Below, piece after piece: positions 5,774-8,290 of a DNA stretch of 8,290 bases. Made by a program: the position numbers and the translations under genes. The notes below the pieces were generated by a model that had not been told where the DNA came from, ran no database searches, and saw only the letters and a list, made by a program, of their open reading frames with translations. The stretch is taken from assembly GCA_002707085.1 (NCBI GenBank), contig PALY01000037.1, positions 13,369 to 21,658 of the forward strand, read 5' to 3'. This DNA is from Deltaproteobacteria bacterium. GTDB taxonomy: Bacteria; Myxococcota_A; UBA796. Position 1 is the stretch's first letter; each line of letters begins with the position of its first letter.

Positions 5774-6604
5774 CTATCTCGAGAGCAGTCTAAATGCTTG
5801 CACGGCATTGAACCCGATGGCCGAATAGCAGCCGATGGCTGCATTATTTTGTTCTCGAACATGCAGGGTGACCCGGGGAACTTGGCTCAACAAATGATTG
5901 ACTGTGGCTCGCATACCGGCTTGTCCAAGGCCTTTTCCTCGGAATTTTGATTCCACCCATGTTCCCCCAACCTGGGCGCCGTAACTACATAATGTGCTGA
6001 TTTTGATGCGAAACACAGGCTGATTCTTGTATTCGCCAATGAGTTCTTGGTGGGATCGAATTCCCATATCAATGCTGCGTTGAAACCGTTCATCATCATC
6101 CATGAATTGTTTTACACCAAAATCTTCTTTCATCATTTCGGTGGCAGCATGAATGACCCATGATCGGTCATTTTTTGTTGCAAACCGAAGAGAGAGACAA
6201 TCCCCTGGATGGGGTTGAGTCAGTTCATATAGGCACTGGTCGCTGTTGATGGATGTGTTGGGTTTTCCCATTCCCTTCCAAAGGAAATCTGTGGCCGTTC
6301 GTTCACCAACGGCCCATCTGCCACCGCCGCGAACTGCGAGACTTAATCCCAGTGTCAGGCAGGATTGTGGATCTCCAGCGGGAACAAGAAGACCAAAGGT
6401 GCCGTCTGGCCCTTTGGCGCCGGCAAAGCAGGCGGCTTGGAGCCGATCATGTGGGTCAAACACCCCCCACCATTCTGAGTCTGCTCTTGGCTGGATGCCA
6501 CTTTGTTCAAGCCGGCCCAGCCCGAATAGATTTCCTGTGATGTCCTGAACAAGGAAGTCTTGTAAGGCTTTCAGGTGGTGTTGATGAAGAATGGTGGCCT
6601 GCAC
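5774..6604 (-). CDS. GNAT-family N-acetyltransferase with an N-terminal DUF4081-like domain
   Basis: Protein of 276 residues with a C-terminal GNAT domain. The acetyl-CoA pyrophosphate loop is RGKGLG (222-227) inside VGGTWVESKFRGKGLGQAG (212-230), and the final motif is NNAAIGCYSAIGF (253-265), with Tyr260 in the usual position of the general acid. The first 130 residues, including GNLFGLGRLEQSG (24-36), WWGVFD (45-50) and a Gly-rich turn before RWAVGE (96-101), form a second, degenerate acetyltransferase-like unit as in DUF4081/GNAT proteins. The acceptor substrate is unknown; small molecules, peptides or protein N-termini are all possible. The only start without running into an upstream stop is GTG at 6604; no Shine-Dalgarno is seen. 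It heads a two-gene unit with the methyltransferase and diverges from the SRPBCC gene across only 35 bases. Confidence 0.75.
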   Translation of the reverse strand: MQATILHQHHLKALQDFLVQDITGNLFGLGRLEQSGIQPRADSEWWGVFDPHDRLQAACFAGAKGPDGTFGLLVPAGDPQSCLTLGLSLAVRGGGRWAVGERTATDFLWKGMGKPNTSINSDQCLYELTQPHPGDCLSLRFATKNDRSWVIHAATEMMKEDFGVKQFMDDDERFQRSIDMGIRSHQELIGEYKNQPVFRIKISTLCSYGAQVGGTWVESKFRGKGLGQAGMRATVNHLLSQVPRVTLHVREQNNAAIGCYSAIGFNAVQAFRLLSR

Positions 6605-6614
6605 AGTGGGACAA

Positions 6615-6620
6615 ATGATA
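6615..6620 (-). promoter_or_regulatory. Candidate -10 box for the GNAT gene, suggesting a leaderless mRNA
   Basis: On the minus strand TATCAT matches the -10 consensus in five of six positions and ends 10 bases before the GTG start. Transcription would then begin within about three bases of the start codon, which fits the absence of a ribosome binding site. No good -35 box is seen upstream, which lowers the confidence. Confidence 0.3.
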
Positions 6621-6639
6621 ACGCTGCAGAGAGGTGTTC

Positions 6640-7179
6640 ATGCAGATTCACTCAGAAAGCCGAATTCATCACCCTCTTGATGTGGTGTACCAAAGTTACC
6701 GTGATCGTTTGAAAGAGATCGCGCCGTATACGCCAGATGTGAAAGAGATCGTTGTCGCTCTTCGTGAGGAACGACCAAACGGGCCAAAGATTCACAACAT
6801 TTGGATTGCAGATCGGGAGATTCCAAAAGTGGCCCAAAGTATGGTCAAGCCGGACATGCTGCGATGGGACGACTACGCCGATTGGAATGACGATGCTGCA
6901 CATGTTGATTGGCGACTGAGCATTCCTGCCTTTCCCGATCAGGTTCGGTGTTCAGGCCGAAATGCATTTTTTGCAGATGGTCCAAACGCTACTCGGGTCG
7001 TGCTTACCGGAACATTGGAGATCAATTTGAAGAATGTTCCTGGTGTACCAAGAATTTTGGCAGGTCGGATTGCGCCGAAAATAGAATCGTTCATTGTAAA
7101 GCTTGTCACTCCCAATCTAGAGAATGTGAATCATTGCTTAGAGCGATTTTTGGATGACCAAGTGCAATCTTTGGGTTGA
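6640..7179 (+). CDS. SRPBCC (START-like) superfamily protein, DUF2505-like
   Basis: Soluble 179-residue protein with the layout of the helix-grip SRPBCC fold: an N-terminal strand, MQIHSESRIHHP, leading into a helix (DVVYQSYRDRLKEI, 14-27), a run of strands in the middle including HVDWRLSIPAFPDQVRCSG (88-106) and TRVVLTGTLEINL (118-130), and a long C-terminal helix (about 144-172) that would cover the ligand cavity. Families of this fold bind lipids, sterols, polyketides or other hydrophobic ligands; none can be named here. The ATG at 6640 is chosen over GTG 6634 because GAGG lies five bases before it. Its TGA directly abuts the ATG of the next gene, so the two are likely one transcript. The fold call rests on pattern, not on a diagnostic motif. 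Confidence 0.6.
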   Translation: MQIHSESRIHHPLDVVYQSYRDRLKEIAPYTPDVKEIVVALREERPNGPKIHNIWIADREIPKVAQSMVKPDMLRWDDYADWNDDAAHVDWRLSIPAFPDQVRCSGRNAFFADGPNATRVVLTGTLEINLKNVPGVPRILAGRIAPKIESFIVKLVTPNLENVNHCLERFLDDQVQSLG

Positions 7180-7983
7180 ATGAACGTCAGTTTCCTTCGT
7201 CTGATGATACGGTTCGTTTCTGAGGTGACCATGTTTGCTTTGTTGTTGTCTGGCTTGGCTTTTGCCCAAGAGATCCCTTCCTCTCCGGTTGATTATGTCG
7301 ACCCCCTTGCTGCTTTTTCCCCCACACCAGCACAGAAAAAAGGCAAGGGTGCAAAGGGTGGAAAGAAGGGTTCAAAGCCATCTTGGAAGCACAATTTTTA
7401 CGCGCGACCTGCATTTTCCGCCAGCACCTTCACAAGCCTGGATGGGGACAACACGTCGACGGCTTTTGGTATTGGTGGTGAAGGTGGCGTCCGGTATCGT
7501 GAAGTCGGTAAACCTTTTCCGCGCTTGCGAGGCCGTACACGGGCCACGGTTCAGTACCTGATGTCGACTGATCCAGTGACCGGTATGGAGGTCAAGGTCG
7601 GGTCGTTTATGGGACCTTGGTGGAAATATGCAGGCATTGAAACGGGTCTGGATGTGTCTTGGGATCGGTATGATTGGGATGGCGTCGCACTCGATCCGAC
7701 GCTTGGTTTTGGTGTCCCGGTCGTTGGTACCACAGGTGTCAATATCGGTAAAAACTCGGGAATCAGTGTGTATGCCGGCTTTCAACCCACCTTTTTGAGT
7801 ACAGAGCAGCGTCGAGTGGATTGGAGTGAAACCGATGAGTTCGGTTTTGGACACCAATTTTCAGTCATGACTGGCGCTCATCTTGGTATTGATGATCTGA
7901 GTATCGGTGTGGGTTTCAACCGGACCGTTACATCCACGGGTGTTCAGGCTGGGTATGGTGTGAGCCTGAATCTGCGCGGCTAA
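7180..7983 (+). CDS. Predicted outer-membrane beta-barrel protein with a Lys/Gly-rich N-terminal linker
   Basis: Exported protein of up to 267 residues. A hydrophobic segment (MFALLLSGLAFA, 18-29) ends in AFA before QE, a convincing signal peptidase site after residue 29. The mature protein begins with an acidic and Pro-rich stretch, then a strongly basic linker (52-70, nine Lys), then about 195 residues of alternating strands rich in Gly and aromatics, for example FGIGGEGGVRYRE, WWKYAGIETGLDVSWDRYDWDG and GAHLGIDDLSIGVGFNR. This pattern suits an outer-membrane barrel of eight to ten strands, although the last residues (SLNLRG) lack the usual terminal aromatic. The start is uncertain: ATG 7180 abuts the previous stop but has a poor ribosome site; ATG 7231 has GAGGTG but would give a signal peptide without a basic N-region. 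The former is preferred because of residues R7 and R11. Its stop overlaps the convergent radical SAM gene. Confidence 0.65.
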   Translation: MNVSFLRLMIRFVSEVTMFALLLSGLAFAQEIPSSPVDYVDPLAAFSPTPAQKKGKGAKGGKKGSKPSWKHNFYARPAFSASTFTSLDGDNTSTAFGIGGEGGVRYREVGKPFPRLRGRTRATVQYLMSTDPVTGMEVKVGSFMGPWWKYAGIETGLDVSWDRYDWDGVALDPTLGFGVPVVGTTGVNIGKNSGISVYAGFQPTFLSTEQRRVDWSETDEFGFGHQFSVMTGAHLGIDDLSIGVGFNRTVTSTGVQAGYGVSLNLRG

Positions 7984-8290
7984 GCGAGTACTTCCATTCC
8001 AGCGTCGGCATCTGAGTCACGCCCGTTGAACAGCATCTGAAAGGCGGTTTCTGCGCTGCGTTTGAACTCCTCTGCTGATTTCATCCTGGATAGCGCTCGG
8101 GCTGCATACTGTGGACGGTAATAAAACCTGAGGTATGCCAACCGGGTCCAGCGTTTGATCTCTTCGTCTGTCATGTCACAGAGGGGGCGTGGAATGTCGT
8201 CGTCGATACCAGAGACAATGTGCTCACGCCAATAGTCACGCCCTGTCTCTTTGAGCAGTAAGGTGTACATTTCAGTGGCTGGCATCGGGG
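7980..8290 (-). CDS. C-terminal part of a probable B12-binding radical SAM protein (5' truncated)
   Basis: Only the last 102 or so residues are present; the frame continues past the window edge, so the ATG at 8285 is probably internal. The visible tail contains ETGRDYWREHI, then MTDEEIKRWTRLAYLRFYYRP followed by QYAARAL. A tryptophan/arginine-rich helix leading to RFYxRPxY is characteristic of the C-terminal region of cobalamin-dependent radical SAM proteins of the BchE/HpnP-like group. The cobalamin-binding domain and the CxxxCxxC cluster motif would lie upstream outside the window, so the catalytic parts cannot be checked. It converges with the outer-membrane protein gene with a four-base overlap of stop codons. 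The assignment is from a remembered pattern and is moderate. Confidence 0.55.
   Translation of the reverse strand, partial: PMPATEMYTLLLKETGRDYWREHIVSGIDDDIPRPLCDMTDEEIKRWTRLAYLRFYYRPQYAARALSRMKSAEEFKRSAETAFQMLFNGRDSDADAGMEVLA

Noticed and set aside
5324..5950. A 208-codon plus-strand frame spanning the methyltransferase/GNAT junction
   Set aside because: It is opposite two genes with clear catalytic motifs, and its product has scattered Cys and Trp with no domain pattern.
4634..6604. A restriction-modification or phage-defence system around the methyltransferase
   Set aside because: No endonuclease, helicase, specificity subunit or other defence gene is present; the only partner is an acetyltransferase with no known defence link.
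6711..6751. Direct repeat GAAAGAGATCG at 6711-6721 and 6741-6751
   Set aside because: Both copies are in the same frame of the SRPBCC gene and encode the ordinary tripeptide KEI; no further copies or symmetry were seen.

Overview
The window is a densely packed stretch of a Gram-negative bacterial chromosome. The evidence is two beta-barrel-like outer-membrane proteins, one lipoprotein with a signal peptide and lipobox, and very short or overlapping gene junctions. The mix of a trypsin-like protease joined to a barrel, an ASH-domain (choice-of-anchor D type) lipoprotein, an acyltransferase with an FPGGTRSRSG motif and a B12-type radical SAM tail is reminiscent of Myxococcota or other former Deltaproteobacteria. 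That placement is an impression from gene style, not from a marker gene. No rRNA, tRNA, CRISPR array, insertion sequence or prophage gene was seen.

Layout. (1) 1-681, plus: C-terminal part of a secreted S1-type serine protease; the GNSGGP active-site motif lies at the window edge and is followed by a barrel-like domain. (2) 678-3154, minus: a two-gene operon, with a PlsB/PlsC-superfamily acyltransferase followed by a GpsA-like dehydrogenase, coupled by a 4-nt ATGA overlap. (3) 3155-3335: the only sizeable intergenic region, between divergent operons. (4) 3336-4618, plus: an ASH-domain lipoprotein overlapping by TTGA a DUF1444-like protein. (5) 4634-6604, minus: a two-gene operon, with a GNAT acetyltransferase followed by an SPPY-type DNA methyltransferase without a restriction partner. 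(6) 6640-7983, plus: an SRPBCC-fold protein abutting an outer-membrane protein with a Lys/Gly-rich linker. (7) 7980-8290, minus: the C-terminal end of a probable B12-binding radical SAM protein.

How the genes might work together. The acyltransferase and GpsA-like gene form the classical pairing of making and acylating glycerol-3-phosphate. However, the GpsA-like protein has lost most residues that define the catalytic site of glycerol-3-phosphate dehydrogenase while keeping its dinucleotide-binding motif and overall fold. The acyltransferase has Gly where motif III normally has Glu. This pair is the most interesting item in the window: it may be a repurposed lipid module, or a dehydrogenase turned into a pseudoenzyme. 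The remaining neighbours show no obvious single shared pathway.
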